Shown: positions 21,458 through 32,176 of the stretch, piece by piece
Layout: the number at the start of each line of letters is the position of its first letter
Numbering within the stretch: position 1 is the stretch's first letter
DNA from: Ascidiaceihabitans sp.
Lineage (GTDB): Bacteria > Pseudomonadota > Alphaproteobacteria > Rhodobacterales > Rhodobacteraceae
Direction: 5' to 3'
DNA length: 51,732 nucleotides
Assembly: GCA_028388995.1 (NCBI GenBank)
Contig: JAOEQC010000005.1
Span: 1-51,732, forward strand
Position numbers and translations under genes: made by a program
The notes under the pieces: generated by a model
The model's database searches: none
Told to the model about the DNA's origin: nothing
The model's input: the letters and a program-made list of their open reading frames with translations, nothing else

Positions 21458-22342
21458 GTGAAGAAAGCATACATAGCGGACGGTAACTCTCGGAAACGTG
21501 CAGCACTCGCACTCGCAATGGTCGCGACTCTTTCAGCTTGTGGTGGTGGCTTTCTTGGCCAATCTGCGAACGGCATTTTCGTTCAAAATGAAGAGCCTCT
21601 GGGAAATTATACACCTGCGCAAATTTTTGAACGCGGTGAGTTTGAGCTAGAGAACAATCGGGCTGATGATGCCGCTTTCTACTTCGGTGAGATTGAACGC
21701 CTTTACCCCTATTCTGAATTCGCAAAACGCGCGCTGATTATGCAGGCTTTTGCCTTCCACCGTGAAAAAGAATATGCAGACAGCCGTTCTGCTGCGCAGC
21801 GATTTATTGATTTCTATCCAGATGATGATGACGCAGCTTATGCTCAGTATCTGCTAGCGCTGAGCTATTATGACCAAATTGACGAAGTGGGCCGCGACCA
21901 AGGGTTGACCTTTCAAGCACTGCAATCGTTGCGTGAGGTGATCGAGCGTTACCCAAACAGTGAATATGGAAAGTCATCCATTCTCAAATTTGATCTCGCT
22001 TTCGACCACTTAGCGAGCAAAGAGATGGAGATTGGCAGGTATTATCTGCGCCGTGATAACTACGCGTCTTCAATCAATCGCTTCCGTGTTGTGGTTGAGG
22101 ATTTCCAAACAACATCACACACACCTGAAGCACTGCATCGCTTGGTCGAGGCCTATCTTTCATTAGGTCTTATCAACGAGGCGCAAACTGCGGGAGCGAT
22201 TTTGGGGTACAACTTTCAATCGACTGAATGGTATGAGGACAGTTACAAGCTTCTCACTGGCAAAGGGCTGGAATTGAAGGCCTCAGGTGATGGTTGGTTG
22301 CGTCAGATCTATCGTCAAATGATCAAGGGCCGGTGGCTGTAA
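21458..22342 (+). CDS. bamD: Outer membrane protein assembly factor BamD
   Basis: BamD (ComL) is the lipoprotein of the BAM complex that helps insert beta-barrel proteins into the outer membrane. A signal peptide ends in the lipobox LSAC at Cys28, counted from GTG 21458. That GTG is chosen over GTG 21449 because AGGGTGA lies just ahead of it. The mature part is built of TPR repeats: the motif AQIFERGEFELENNRADDA opens the first (core ERGEFELE), and YPYSEFAKRALIMQAF and IERYPNSEYGKSS follow. At 294 residues it is of normal length for alphaproteobacteria. It lies between lpxC and recN. Confidence 0.94.
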   Translation: MKKAYIADGNSRKRAALALAMVATLSACGGGFLGQSANGIFVQNEEPLGNYTPAQIFERGEFELENNRADDAAFYFGEIERLYPYSEFAKRALIMQAFAFHREKEYADSRSAAQRFIDFYPDDDDAAYAQYLLALSYYDQIDEVGRDQGLTFQALQSLREVIERYPNSEYGKSSILKFDLAFDHLASKEMEIGRYYLRRDNYASSINRFRVVVEDFQTTSHTPEALHRLVEAYLSLGLINEAQTAGAILGYNFQSTEWYEDSYKLLTGKGLELKASGDGWLRQIYRQMIKGRWL

Positions 22343-22381
22343 TAAAGGGTGCAATGCACCTGACCGTATGGAACAAAACTG

Positions 22382-24037
22382 ATGTTACGCGGACTTGATA
22401 TCTCGAACATGCTGATCATTGATCGGTTGGAGCTCGCGTTTCGACCGGGCTTGAATGTGCTCACTGGCGAAACTGGTGCGGGTAAGTCTATCCTATTGGA
22501 TTCACTAGGCTTTGTTCTAGGATGGCGTGGTCGTGCAGATCTTGTTCGCCAAGGTGCAGACCAGGGTGAAGTTACCGCATGGTTCGATTTGCCTATTGGG
22601 CATGCAGCACATGCGGTGCTTGAAGACGCGGGCCTTCCAGCAAGTGATGAATTGATATTGCGCCGTATCAACACCTCTGATGGTCGCAAGGCGGCATGGG
22701 TTAATGATCGTCGCTGTTCTGGCGAAGTTCTTAGGAACCTATCTGAAACACTTCTTGAGCTACATGGACAACACGACGATCGCGGTTTGCTTGACCCGCG
22801 TGGACATCGCGCCATCCTAGATGAGTTTGCGTCGTTGGACGGGGCCAAGGTCAAAACGCGCAAAACTTGGACAGCTATGGGCAATGCGCGTAAAGCATTG
22901 AAAGCTGCGAATGAAGCGGTGGATGCGATCCGTGCAGAAGAAGAGTTTTTACGTCATGCTGTTGCTGAATTGGGCAAGCTGTCACCGCAGCCAGGTGAAG
23001 ACGAAGAATTAGATACACAACGCCGGATAATGCAAGGTGCAGAAAAAATCCGTGATGATGTAATCAAGGCGCTCGAAGCACTTGGTCAGGATGGTGCTGA
23101 AGGGCGAATGGGCAATGCGCTGCGCTGGCTGGATGGCGTCGCCGATAAAGCTGAAGGTCATCTTGAGGCACCTATTTCTTCATTAGGCCGTGCAATGGTC
23201 GAACTGGATGAGGCAATGGATGGAATTGTTTCATGTATCGATACCCTGTCATTCAATCCATCGGATTTAGAAGACACCGAAGAGCGCTTGTTTGCGATCC
23301 GTGCGATTGCGCGGAAATACGACGTCGCACCTGATGACTTGGCGGATCTAGCGAAGATGCTGGGTGCAAAGCTGGCTGCTTTGGATGCTGGTGACGCAGA
23401 TCTTGCTAATTTACGCGCTGCTTTGACTGCGGCCGAAGCGGGATATGATGAGGCTGCTACTGCGCTCACCAATGCGCGCCGCAAGTCCGCAAGCAAGCTG
23501 GACAAGGCTGTGACGGCGGAATTAGCTCCGTTGAAAATGGATAGTGCTGTCTTTGAGACAGTAATTGAACCGGAAACGGCTGGACCGGAGGGGCGTGATA
23601 TTGTCGCGTTCTGCGTCGCTACTAATCCGGGCGTATCATCGGGTCAGTTGAACAAGATTGCATCTGGGGGCGAGTTAAGTCGCTTTCTACTGGCTTTGAA
23701 AGTGTGCCTGACCGACGGTCGGGAGGGGCTTACTATGATCTTTGACGAAATTGACCGTGGTGTTGGCGGCGCAACTGCGGATGCCGTTGGTCGCCGTTTG
23801 GCGGCTTTGGCTGAAGGTGGTCAGGTTTTGGTTGTTACGCACTCTCCGCAGGTTGCTGCCCTTGGTGCGCATCACTGGCGCGTTGAGAAGTCTGTTTCCA
23901 AAGGGGTTACCACTTCTCGCGTTGTTCCTCTTTCGCCGGATGACCGCGTGGATGAAATTGCACGAATGGTTGCGGGTGACACAATTACTGAAGAAGCGCG
24001 CAATGCTGCTCGTGCCTTGATCTCGAAGGCTTTTTAA
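22382..24037 (+). CDS. recN: DNA repair ATPase RecN
   Basis: RecN is an SMC-like protein that helps repair double-strand breaks. The 551-residue protein has the Walker A loop GETGAGKS at residues 29-36, a central coiled-coil region (about 150-370), the ABC signature ASGGELSRF and the Walker B stretch TMIFDEID. Length is normal. It starts 39 bases after bamD. I see no LexA-type site in that gap, so control by the SOS response is not shown here. Confidence 0.96.
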   Translation: MLRGLDISNMLIIDRLELAFRPGLNVLTGETGAGKSILLDSLGFVLGWRGRADLVRQGADQGEVTAWFDLPIGHAAHAVLEDAGLPASDELILRRINTSDGRKAAWVNDRRCSGEVLRNLSETLLELHGQHDDRGLLDPRGHRAILDEFASLDGAKVKTRKTWTAMGNARKALKAANEAVDAIRAEEEFLRHAVAELGKLSPQPGEDEELDTQRRIMQGAEKIRDDVIKALEALGQDGAEGRMGNALRWLDGVADKAEGHLEAPISSLGRAMVELDEAMDGIVSCIDTLSFNPSDLEDTEERLFAIRAIARKYDVAPDDLADLAKMLGAKLAALDAGDADLANLRAALTAAEAGYDEAATALTNARRKSASKLDKAVTAELAPLKMDSAVFETVIEPETAGPEGRDIVAFCVATNPGVSSGQLNKIASGGELSRFLLALKVCLTDGREGLTMIFDEIDRGVGGATADAVGRRLAALAEGGQVLVVTHSPQVAALGAHHWRVEKSVSKGVTTSRVVPLSPDDRVDEIARMVAGDTITEEARNAARALISKAF

Positions 24038-24136
24038 GCAGCCTAAGTTGATCCATGATATGCCTTAGGCCTCCCCGATGCGTTTTTTTCGCTTAGACTG
24101 GCTGTACACAAAGCCAGATCAGACTGTATTCCATCT

Positions 24137-25812
24137 ATGAAATCCTACCTAAGTACCAAGATGACTAACGCATTTATTGCGTTTCAAGACGGCTGGAAAG
24201 TGCTGCGTCACGAAGGACCGGGGCAAATTCAGTTTTGGTTTATTGCACTCGCAATCGGGATTGTTGCGGGTTTTACTGCCTTGTTTTTTCGCAAAAGTAT
24301 CGATGCCTTGCAATCTTTTCTTTACGGTACAAATGATTTGCAGACCCTACATAGCTTTGCAGAATCCCTCCCTTGGTATTGGATACTTATAATCCCAGCA
24401 ATTGGTGGGCTTCTGGTTGGCTTGATCCTTCACAAGTTTGCACCGGACGCTCGGGCATGAAGCGTCGCGGATGTGATTGAGGGTGCTGCAATGAAAGAGG
24501 GGCGCGTTGAAACGCGTACTGGCCTAGCTTCAGCCATTCCACCATTCAGTACGCTTTCCTCCGGTGGGTCGACCGGTTGTTAAGGGCCCGTTGTTCACGT
24601 CGCTGCAGTCATTTCTACAAAGGTTAGTCGTTACATCCATGCGGATGGAATTACGGGGTGCGATCTGTTGGGGTGTGCGGTTGCTGCTGCGGTATCCGCA
24701 AGCTTTAACGCACCGATAGCTGGGGCGTTATAAGCGCTGGAAGTTGTCTTGCGCCATTTTGCAGTGCATGGTTTCGCTCCGATCGCTATTGCAGCGGTTG
24801 CAGGCACTGTAATCAATCGATCAGAATTCGGCGGAATGACAGAATATACGTTGAACGCTCCTGAAAGCCTTCAATTTTACGTTGAGTTGCCTGCTTTTAT
24901 GATGCTTGGTTTGGTTTGCGGCATGGTCGCAGTCATCTTAATGCGCTCAATCTTTTGGGCGGATGATTTAGGGACGCAGGTGCAAAACCACATTGGTTTT
25001 CCGCGTTGGCTGCGTCCTGCAATTGCTGGGCTCATGCTGGGCGCAATTTCATTTTTTTTCCGCATATCATCGGTATTGGCTACGAAACTATGTCAATGGC
25101 ACTCACGGGACAACTTGGCCTGCACGAGGTCATCGTATTCGCAGCACCGAAAATATTTGCTGTCGCAATCACGATGGCTGGTCGTATGGGGGGCGGGGTG
25201 TTCTCATCGGCTTTGATGATTGGTGCGCTCACGGGATTAGTCTTTGGATTGATTGCGACAGGCGTTTTCCCTGAGGTTTCGGGCACTGTCACATTATACG
25301 CCTTGGCCGGAATGGGCGCTGTAGCCGCAGCGGTTCTTGGGGCACCTATATTAACTACCTTGATCATGTTTGAATTGACTGGGGACTGGCAAACCGCACT
25401 AGCCGTGATGGTCACAGTTTCGATCTCGACGGCGTTGTCCTCGCGCATTGTGGATCAATCGTTCTTCCTTACACAAATAGAACGACGTGGAATCCACTTG
25501 GCTGCAGGACCACAGGCTTATTTGTTGACGATGTTCCGCGTTGCCAGCATTATGCGCAAATTGGATGACCCTTGTGCTGCTAACGAGGATGCTTGTTGGG
25601 AAATGATCGGTTACGGCATCTATGTGGATGGAAATGCGACGCTTGAAGCTACGATGCCAATCTTTGATGGTGCGTCTGTTCCGTTCATTCCCGTGGTCAC
25701 ATTAAGTGGCGAAGACAGCCCGCCAGAGTTGTGGGGTGCCGTCTTCCATGTAGACGCGCTTAAGGCTTACAATCGTGCACTGGCCGCAATTGCGGCTGAA
25801 GAACACTCCTAA
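24137..25812 (+). pseudogene. ClC-family chloride channel/transporter, inactivated
   Basis: Joined together, the pieces encode a ClC protein of about 558 residues, but four lesions break it. In the first frame there are stops at 24458 (TGA; a CGA arginine codon would fit), 24581 (TAA) and 24731 (TAA). At the T8 run 25052-25059 the frame shifts by one deleted base, after which 25058-25812 reads on. The second stop destroys the selectivity-filter motif GREGP, which now reads G-C-stop-G-P. Intact stretches before and after (NAPIAGAL, PHIIGIGYET, MGAVAAAVLGAPIL) leave the family in no doubt. The good conservation between lesions says that decay is recent. Confidence 0.9.
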
Positions 25813-25819
25813 ATCTTTA

Positions 25820-27610
25820 TTAGATTGGTTTCGTTGCCGCAGTCAGCCATTTGGCGGAATTCTCAGATACACGATCTGCGAGGTATTCAAACGTCTGCGT
25901 ATGATACGCATTTAGCCAAGTACGGCTCTCAGTATCCAACATTTCGGTGACGATTAGGCGTCGATCAATCGGTGCAAATGTCAACGTGCGCCAATTTAGC
26001 ATAGCGCGATGATCATCCCCGCCTGTCAGCGCGGGTGCCTCTTCGACCACAATCAGGTTTTCGATGCGAATTCCAAACTCACCTTCGCGGTAATACCCGG
26101 GTTCGTTGGAAAGGATCATACCCGCTTGAAGTGGTACCGTGCTTGCGCGGCTTAGGCGTTGTGGTCCCTCGTGAACACTTAGATATGCACCGACGCCGTG
26201 TCCTAGGCCATGATCAAAGTCTTGGCCTGCCATCCATAAGGGAAGGCGACCAATCATCTCAATATCGCGCCCTGCAAGACCCTTTGGCCAACGCAGGCGG
26301 CTCATAGCGATCATCCCCATCAACACACGTGTAAAGGCTACGCAGGCCTCTGTTGGCGGCGTTCCAATCGCAATGGTCCGCGTGATGTCCGTGGTGCCAT
26401 CAAGATATTGCCCGCCACTGTCTAAGACGATCAGATGGCCATCATCCAAGGTGCTGTCTGTTTCTTCAGTCACTCGGTAATGCATGATTGCACCATTTGG
26501 GCCGGTGCCCGCGATCGTCTCAAAGCTGATGTCTTGCAATGCGTTGTCGCGGCGGCGGTAACCTTCAAGCTGCGCAACAACTTGGGTTTCTGTCAGAGTG
26601 CCAGCGTCTTGGGCGTCAAGCCATGCAAGCAGCTCCACAATGGCGGCACCATCACGTAAATGAGCTTCAGAGCTGCCTGCAATTTCGGTAGCATTTTTAC
26701 AGGCTTTGGGGAGGGCGCAAGGCTCGTCGCCCCAAACCACGCCATTGCCAATCGCATCAGCAACAATCATCGGAACTGATGATTTGTCCAAACGGACCTT
26801 CGGCTTCAGTCCTTCAAGGTGCTTTAGAAAATCTGATGGGTGATGAACATGCACCATATTACCTAAGTGACCATCAAGCCCATCTAGTTTGGATGGCGTC
26901 ATAAACAGGTCAACAGAAGTGTCCGCATTCAAAACTGCAAAGCCTTGGGCGATTGGATTGCGTGGAATGTCGGCACCACGAATATTCAAAAGCCAGCACA
27001 CTGAGTCGGGTAGGGTTATAACAGCGGATGTTTGGTCCGCTTTGATTAGGTCTGCTGCCAGCCGAGTGCGCTTGTCCTTATGGCTTTCGCCGGCAAACTT
27101 CATTGGATGAACCTTTGCAGCTTCGCTTGCTGGTGCCGGCTGGTCTGCCCAAATGCGATCAACCAGATTGTCACAAGGTATCAGCGTCACGGCTGTCCCC
27201 GTCAAAGCTGTGCGGGTCTGTTCAATCTGGGCTACTGTATGTAGCCAGGGGTCAAAACCTACTTCTCCACCCTTTGGCAATTGCTCGACCAACCAGTTGG
27301 CCAATGAAGTTTCAGGCCAGGGAACGGGCGTATATTCTGATGCAACTTGGGATTTTACTTGGGTGCGGTAACGCCCATCTATGAAAACGCCCGCGCTGTT
27401 GTTCAATACTGCGCAAAAACCGGCTGATCCAGTAAAACCTGTCAGCCATGCGAGCCGCTCATCATGCGCAAAAACATATTCGCCCTGATGAGCATCCGCG
27501 CGCGGAATCAAAAAACCATCCAAGCCTTCGCGCATCAATTCAACGCGCAACTCCGCCAAACGGGGTGGGCCTTGTTCAGGACGCGATGTCACCTCAAACG
27601 ATTGAAACAC
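25820..27610 (-). CDS. pepP: Xaa-Pro aminopeptidase (M24B family)
   Basis: This metalloaminopeptidase removes the N-terminal residue ahead of proline. The 596-residue protein is the long type, with two creatinase-like N-terminal domains and a C-terminal pita-bread domain. Metal ligands are visible in VLDSGG, GTTDITRT, GLGHGVG, SNEPGYY and IRIENL. The start is GTG 27610, with AAGGAG about eight bases upstream. It faces the dead ClC gene tail to tail (8 bases apart) and lies 63 bases after cobT in the same direction. The gene symbol is by function class; several paralogues exist in the family. Confidence 0.92.
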   Translation of the reverse strand: MFQSFEVTSRPEQGPPRLAELRVELMREGLDGFLIPRADAHQGEYVFAHDERLAWLTGFTGSAGFCAVLNNSAGVFIDGRYRTQVKSQVASEYTPVPWPETSLANWLVEQLPKGGEVGFDPWLHTVAQIEQTRTALTGTAVTLIPCDNLVDRIWADQPAPASEAAKVHPMKFAGESHKDKRTRLAADLIKADQTSAVITLPDSVCWLLNIRGADIPRNPIAQGFAVLNADTSVDLFMTPSKLDGLDGHLGNMVHVHHPSDFLKHLEGLKPKVRLDKSSVPMIVADAIGNGVVWGDEPCALPKACKNATEIAGSSEAHLRDGAAIVELLAWLDAQDAGTLTETQVVAQLEGYRRRDNALQDISFETIAGTGPNGAIMHYRVTEETDSTLDDGHLIVLDSGGQYLDGTTDITRTIAIGTPPTEACVAFTRVLMGMIAMSRLRWPKGLAGRDIEMIGRLPLWMAGQDFDHGLGHGVGAYLSVHEGPQRLSRASTVPLQAGMILSNEPGYYREGEFGIRIENLIVVEEAPALTGGDDHRAMLNWRTLTFAPIDRRLIVTEMLDTESRTWLNAYHTQTFEYLADRVSENSAKWLTAATKPI

Positions 27611-27673
27611 TACACCACTCCTTCATCAACTTTACCCAGTAAATTCTCGCCTGAAAGGCGAAACAAGCTAGCG

Positions 27674-29548
27674 TTAGCTGGCCCGCTTCATCCCCATAAC
27701 ACGTGCCCGTGCACGTGGGTCTGAGTCAAACAATGCAGCCAATTGTTCGGTCATTGCACCAGCCAATTGTTCCACATCCGTAATGGTCACAGCGCGATCA
27801 TAATATCGCGTCACGTCATGACCGATCCCAATTGCCAACAGCTCAACCGCGCGACGTTTTTCGACCATCTCGATCACATCACGCAGGTGTTTTTCTAAGA
27901 AGTTGGCTGGGTTTACTGACAACGTGCTGTCATCCACAGGCGCACCATCTGAAATTACCATCAAGATTTTGCGGGCCTCAGGGCGGGCCATCATGCGGCG
28001 ATGTGCCCACTCAAGTGCTTCACCATCGATGTTCTCTTTCAGCAATCCCTCTTTCATCATCAAGCCCAAATTTGGACGGGCGCGACGCCATGGGGTGTCA
28101 CCGCTTTTGTAGATGATGTGCCGCAGGTCATTCAAACGACCTGGCTGTTGTGGACGGCCATCGTTCAGCCATGCCTCGCGGGCTTGGCCACCTTTCCACG
28201 CGCGTGTGGTAAAACCAAGGATCTCGACCTTAACACTGCAGCGCTCAAGGGTGCGGGCCAAAACATCTGCGCAAATAGCTGCAATCGAAATCGGACGACC
28301 TCGCATCGAACCTGAGTTGTCTAACAGCAAAGTCACACAAGTATCGCGGAATTCAGTGTCTTTCTCCACCTTAAAGGACAGAGGCGTTGTTGGATTGGCA
28401 ATAACACGGGCCAAACGGCCAGCATCCAATGTGCCTTCTTCAAGATCAAACTCCCAAGACCTGTTTTGTTGCGCTTGAAGGCGTCGCTGTAGCTTATTAG
28501 CCAAACGGCTCACAGCACCTTTGAGAGGTTCGAGCTGTTGATCCAAATAGGCACGCAAGCGTTCCAGTTCGACAGTCTCTGCCAAATCCTCTGCGCGAAT
28601 TTCTTCGTCATGTTCAGTTTGGTAAACCAGATAATCGGGATCAGCGTCTGAAATAGGCTGCGGGGCAGGTGGCTCCATCGGGGCTTCTCCGTCAGGCATT
28701 TCAGCCTCTTCGCCCACCTCTTGATCTGCCATCTCATCCATAGAGACTTGGGCCTGAGAGGCGTCTTGTTGTTCTTCTTGGGACTGTTCGGCAGACCCTT
28801 CAGTTTCTTCTTCGTCAGTGTTGTCGTCACCGGTGCTATCTGGGTCTTGTTCTTCTTCGCCGCCGTCTTCTGCTGTGTCATCTTGATCATCGTCGATCTG
28901 ATCGGGGTCTTGGCCCAATTGATCGCCGTAACCCAAATCCTTGATCATTTTGCGCGCGAATTTGGCAAAATCAGCCTGATTGTCCAAGATTGCATCAAGG
29001 TTTTCTAAGGTTCCACCAGCTTGTTGCTCGATAAACGGACGCCATAGCTCCATCACATTCGCAGCACCAGATGGAAGGTCGCGACCAGTGGCAAGGTGGC
29101 GGATCAAATAACCCGCAGCCACGGCCAAAGGCGCATCTGCGGCTTGTTTAACTTGATCATAGCCTTTTCGCATAGCGTCATGGGCGATCTTTGCGTCGAT
29201 GTTTCCAGCAGTCCCAGGCATGTCGCGTGCGCCAACGGCTTCGCAACGTGCGGTTTCCATGGCTTCGTACAATTCACGCGCCATTTCCCCTTGGGGGGTA
29301 TAGCGGGCATGGGTTTGACCATTGTGGTAGCGACGATTCAGGGCCATCGCATCCGCAGTGCCACGCGCGAGCATCACTTCGTCACGCGTCATGCGGCGTG
29401 ATACTTGGGGGAGGCGCATAGCGTCGCCTGACAATCCCGCAGGGTCGACGGAATAGCTGACGTTCAAGTCAGGATCGTTGGCCAATACTTTGGTGGCCTC
29501 AGAAAGAGCCTTTTTGAACGCGTCTGCTGGGTTGTCCGATTGGGTCAT
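27674..29548 (-). CDS. cobT: Aerobic cobaltochelatase subunit CobT
   Basis: CobT is the large AAA-partner subunit of the CobN-CobS-CobT chelatase that puts cobalt into hydrogenobyrinic acid diamide in aerobic cobalamin synthesis. The 624-residue protein has an N-terminal helical part, a very acidic middle (about residues 205-305, rich in Asp, Glu and Gln) and a C-terminal von Willebrand A domain. Its metal-site motif DNSGS is at residues 410-414. The start shares one base with the stop of the racemase-like gene (TAATG), so it is the third gene of a cobS-racemase-cobT operon. CobN is not in the window. Confidence 0.95.
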   Translation of the reverse strand: MTQSDNPADAFKKALSEATKVLANDPDLNVSYSVDPAGLSGDAMRLPQVSRRMTRDEVMLARGTADAMALNRRYHNGQTHARYTPQGEMARELYEAMETARCEAVGARDMPGTAGNIDAKIAHDAMRKGYDQVKQAADAPLAVAAGYLIRHLATGRDLPSGAANVMELWRPFIEQQAGGTLENLDAILDNQADFAKFARKMIKDLGYGDQLGQDPDQIDDDQDDTAEDGGEEEQDPDSTGDDNTDEEETEGSAEQSQEEQQDASQAQVSMDEMADQEVGEEAEMPDGEAPMEPPAPQPISDADPDYLVYQTEHDEEIRAEDLAETVELERLRAYLDQQLEPLKGAVSRLANKLQRRLQAQQNRSWEFDLEEGTLDAGRLARVIANPTTPLSFKVEKDTEFRDTCVTLLLDNSGSMRGRPISIAAICADVLARTLERCSVKVEILGFTTRAWKGGQAREAWLNDGRPQQPGRLNDLRHIIYKSGDTPWRRARPNLGLMMKEGLLKENIDGEALEWAHRRMMARPEARKILMVISDGAPVDDSTLSVNPANFLEKHLRDVIEMVEKRRAVELLAIGIGHDVTRYYDRAVTITDVEQLAGAMTEQLAALFDSDPRARARVMGMKRAS

Positions 29549-30249
29549 TAGCTTAGCCCTGCTTTATGTTCGTTCAAATGTGCGCGGCCAACTGCGAGAT
29601 CGGTCAACAGTGTGACGTGGACATCAAGTGCATCGATCACGTTATAACCCACATCACGCCCGTCGAACGCTAGGTTTAAATCGGTACCCGCCAAAACAAT
29701 AGCTTCGGCACCTTGGTCAATCAACTTGCGGCCTTCTTCAATGAAAAAGGCGCGCTGTGTGTCACTGCATTCGCTTGACAGAGCAATCTCGATATAAATC
29801 TCTCCGACAAGGTCTAATGTGTCGGTTGGCACCAAAGCTTTAGTCTGAGCCAATTGGCCGTATAACCGTGTGTTCATTACAACCTTGGTGCCCATCAGGC
29901 CAACCGCTTTGAAACCTTGGGCGGCAAAGTATGCGTCCAACGGGGTGACTGCACTGATCATTGGCAACGAAGAGAGAGATACGGTTTCATCGAAACAGAA
30001 GTGGCCACCAAGCGAGGTGATCACTGCGCATTCTGCTCCTGCTGCTGTCAACCGATCAATTAGCTTTGCATAAGCGATGGCTTGGGCATTTTTGTCGCCC
30101 GCCTCATTGTTACGCAGCAGCTCATTCACATCGGCATTTACGATGGTCAAATCCAATGCGCCACCCGCATCACGAACAGCAGCGCTGAGGCGCTGGTAGT
30201 AAGCGACGGTTGATGCAGGACCTATTCCACCGATCATTCCGATATGCAT
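29548..30249 (-). CDS. Aspartate/glutamate racemase-like protein lacking both catalytic cysteines
   Basis: The 233-residue protein has the fold signature of the Asp/Glu racemase family ([16 protein letters not shown] at the N-terminus). Canonical racemases have two catalytic cysteines, in motifs like CNTAH and GCTE. Here the aligned positions read SLGGH (Ser79) and AGTD (Gly188). A cysteine does occur at 85 (GHFCF), shifted from the usual place. I recall a subgroup with this GHFC...GTDL pattern, so it is probably a natural variant and not damage. It begins 19 bases after cobS with AGGGAGA ahead of the ATG, and is coupled to cobT. Its reaction is unknown. Confidence 0.8.
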   Translation of the reverse strand: MHIGMIGGIGPASTVAYYQRLSAAVRDAGGALDLTIVNADVNELLRNNEAGDKNAQAIAYAKLIDRLTAAGAECAVITSLGGHFCFDETVSLSSLPMISAVTPLDAYFAAQGFKAVGLMGTKVVMNTRLYGQLAQTKALVPTDTLDLVGEIYIEIALSSECSDTQRAFFIEEGRKLIDQGAEAIVLAGTDLNLAFDGRDVGYNVIDALDVHVTLLTDLAVGRAHLNEHKAGLS

Positions 30250-30268
30250 ATTGTCTCCCTGTTGAGCA

Positions 30269-31255
30269 TTATCCCAAGCTTACGCTTGCAGCACTTTCTG
30301 GCAATTCTTCATCGAACAAACGTTGGTAGAACTCAGCAACCGTTTGGCGCTCCAGTTCGTCACATTTGTTGAGGAAAGAGAGGCGGAAGGCGTAGCCAAC
30401 GTCGTTGAATATCTGCGCATTTTCAGCCCATGCAATTACGGTACGCGGTGACATAACAGTCGACAGGTCGCCGTTCATGAATGCGGTGCGGGTCAGGTCG
30501 GCGACAGTGACCATCTGTTTGATGATTTTGCGGCCAGATTCTGTGTTGTAGTTCGGGTTCTTTCCCAGAACGATCGCAGTTTCCGCATTGATGGAAAGAT
30601 AATTCAACGTGCTCACTAGTGACCAACGGTCCATTTGACCTTGGTTGATCTGTTGTGTGCCGTGGTAAAGGCCTGTTGTGTCGCCCAAGCCAACAGTGTT
30701 CGCAGTCGCGAAAATGCGGAAGAACGGGTGCGGGGTGATCACTTTGTTTTGGTCTAGCAAGGTAAGTTTGCCGTCTTTTTCCAAAACGCGCTGGATCACA
30801 AACATAACGTCTGCACGGCCTGCATCGTATTCATCAAACACGATTGCAGTTGGGTTGCGCAGGGCCCATGGCAGGATGCCTTCTTGGAAATCAGTAACCT
30901 GTTTTCCTTCTTTCAGTTTGATGGCGTCTTTACCAATCAAATCAATACGCGATATATGGCTATCCAAGTTCACGCGAACAGATGGCCAGTTCAAGCGGGA
31001 CGCAACCTGTTCGATGTGCGTTGATTTACCCGTACCGTGATACCCTTGGATCATCACGCGGCGGTTGTGGCTGAAGCCTGCAAGGATCGCCAGGGTTGTA
31101 TCAGGATCGAACTTGTAGGTGTTGTCTTCTTCAGGGACGCGCTCTGTACGGTCGGCAAAGCCTTTTACAACCATGTCCGTATCAATCCCAAAGACGTCAC
31201 GAACAGAAATATCCTGCTCTGGTTTTGCGTTGATATCCATTGCGTTGTCGGCCAT
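30269..31255 (-). CDS. cobS: Aerobic cobaltochelatase subunit CobS
   Basis: CobS is the AAA+ ATPase subunit that, in a ring with CobT, drives cobalt insertion by CobN. The 328-residue protein has Walker [10 protein letters not shown] (residues 71-79), Walker [11 protein letters not shown] and a sensor region [11 protein letters not shown]. It is the first gene of the operon with the racemase-like gene and cobT. AAGGACG lies ahead of the ATG. The 219 bases upstream probably hold its promoter. Length and motifs are normal. Confidence 0.96.
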   Translation of the reverse strand: MADNAMDINAKPEQDISVRDVFGIDTDMVVKGFADRTERVPEEDNTYKFDPDTTLAILAGFSHNRRVMIQGYHGTGKSTHIEQVASRLNWPSVRVNLDSHISRIDLIGKDAIKLKEGKQVTDFQEGILPWALRNPTAIVFDEYDAGRADVMFVIQRVLEKDGKLTLLDQNKVITPHPFFRIFATANTVGLGDTTGLYHGTQQINQGQMDRWSLVSTLNYLSINAETAIVLGKNPNYNTESGRKIIKQMVTVADLTRTAFMNGDLSTVMSPRTVIAWAENAQIFNDVGYAFRLSFLNKCDELERQTVAEFYQRLFDEELPESAASVSLG

Positions 31256-31423
31256 GTGCGTCGTCCTTCATTGTATATGTAATGGCTCAGAATAAAGCCG
31301 TACTTCGTGGTGCAACATATCTTTCGCAAGGACAAGGGGAAGGGCCAATAACGAGACCTGAATGGGGCCAGTTCGCCGCGCCACCGTCTAGGTGTCGATA
31401 TATTCAGTTTGAATAGTTAGAGT

Positions 31424-31453
31424 GATTGGGCGGCGGATAAAGGTTGCCCAATC
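31424..31453. other. Hairpin downstream of the DnaJ-domain gene
   Basis: GATTGGGCGGC and GTTGCCCAATC form an 11-base stem (two G-T pairs) around an 8-base loop, 21 bases after the stop of the - strand DnaJ-domain gene. On that strand the following bases are only mildly T-rich, so terminator function is plausible but not certain. The other 180 bases up to cobS show nothing I can name. Confidence 0.5.
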
Positions 31454-31474
31454 AAATTTATAAAACCTTGCTGG

Positions 31475-32104
31475 TTAGTCTTTAAAGCTGCGGCTGCCCT
31501 TTAGTTGATCCCACGCCCATACGACTTCTTGCAATTGTTCTTCTTGAGAGCGGTCGCCACCGTTCATGTCAGGGTGAAGAATTTTAATCAGCCCTTTGTA
31601 AACTTTTCGAATTTCAGGTTTGGTCGCGTTGTCAGCAACTTCCAAAATCTCTACAGCGCGACGTTCCATTGGTGGTAGTTTCTTACCAACAGTTCCGCCT
31701 TTACGGCCTGGGTTCTGGGTGGAATTGGCACCCAAGACTTGATGTGGGTCCTCAATGCCTAAACGTGCCCAGGCTCGTGCCTCGGGGTCGCCGATGGGTT
31801 TTGTAGGGCGTTCCCATACCTTATCTTCGGACTGCTGGGCGTTGATTTCAGCCTCAGTTGTACCGTCAAAAAAGTTCCATTTCAAATTATATTCACGCAC
31901 GTGCGCTTGGCAGAACCAGAAGAAGTCATCAAGCACGTCTGGTGCTTTGGGCGCGCGGTACTTGCCGGCCTCCTGACAATTATCATGATCGCACAGGCGC
32001 GTTGATGTCTCGGATGCTCCAGACATGCCGCGACGACCGCGTGGGTTTTTCTTTTTCGAGGTGGATACGGACATATCGAATCCGAATGGATCGGGCTTTG
32101 GCAT
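31475..32104 (-). CDS. DnaJ-domain protein with an N-terminal putative zinc site
   Basis: The last 65 residues form a J domain: helix II, the HPD motif in LIKILHPDMNGG, and a following helix. J domains stimulate the ATPase of Hsp70 (DnaK). The first part is unrelated to classic DnaJ. It has C-x4-C (CDHDNC) and, 27 residues later, C-x2-H (CQAH), which could bind one zinc ion, then FFWFCQAHVREYNLKWNFF (key part REYNLKWN). There is no G/F region or classic zinc domain, so it is a specialised (type III-like) co-chaperone. The start is ATG 32104, with AAGG ahead; a TTG at 32107 is unlikely. It diverges from bolA. Confidence 0.85.
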   Translation of the reverse strand: MPKPDPFGFDMSVSTSKKKNPRGRRGMSGASETSTRLCDHDNCQEAGKYRAPKAPDVLDDFFWFCQAHVREYNLKWNFFDGTTEAEINAQQSEDKVWERPTKPIGDPEARAWARLGIEDPHQVLGANSTQNPGRKGGTVGKKLPPMERRAVEILEVADNATKPEIRKVYKGLIKILHPDMNGGDRSQEEQLQEVVWAWDQLKGSRSFKD

Positions 32105-32176
32105 CAATTGGACCTTTTCTACTCTAGCGATGCACTTTAGAAGAATGGTTGGCAGTGTGAAGGGGCTAGGAACAAA

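Noticed and set aside
28510-28890. Lysine-rich frame (126 residues) inside the acidic stretch of cobT
   Set aside because: It is a frame shadow of the GA-rich codons that encode the acidic CobT linker on the same strand; no start signal or family likeness.
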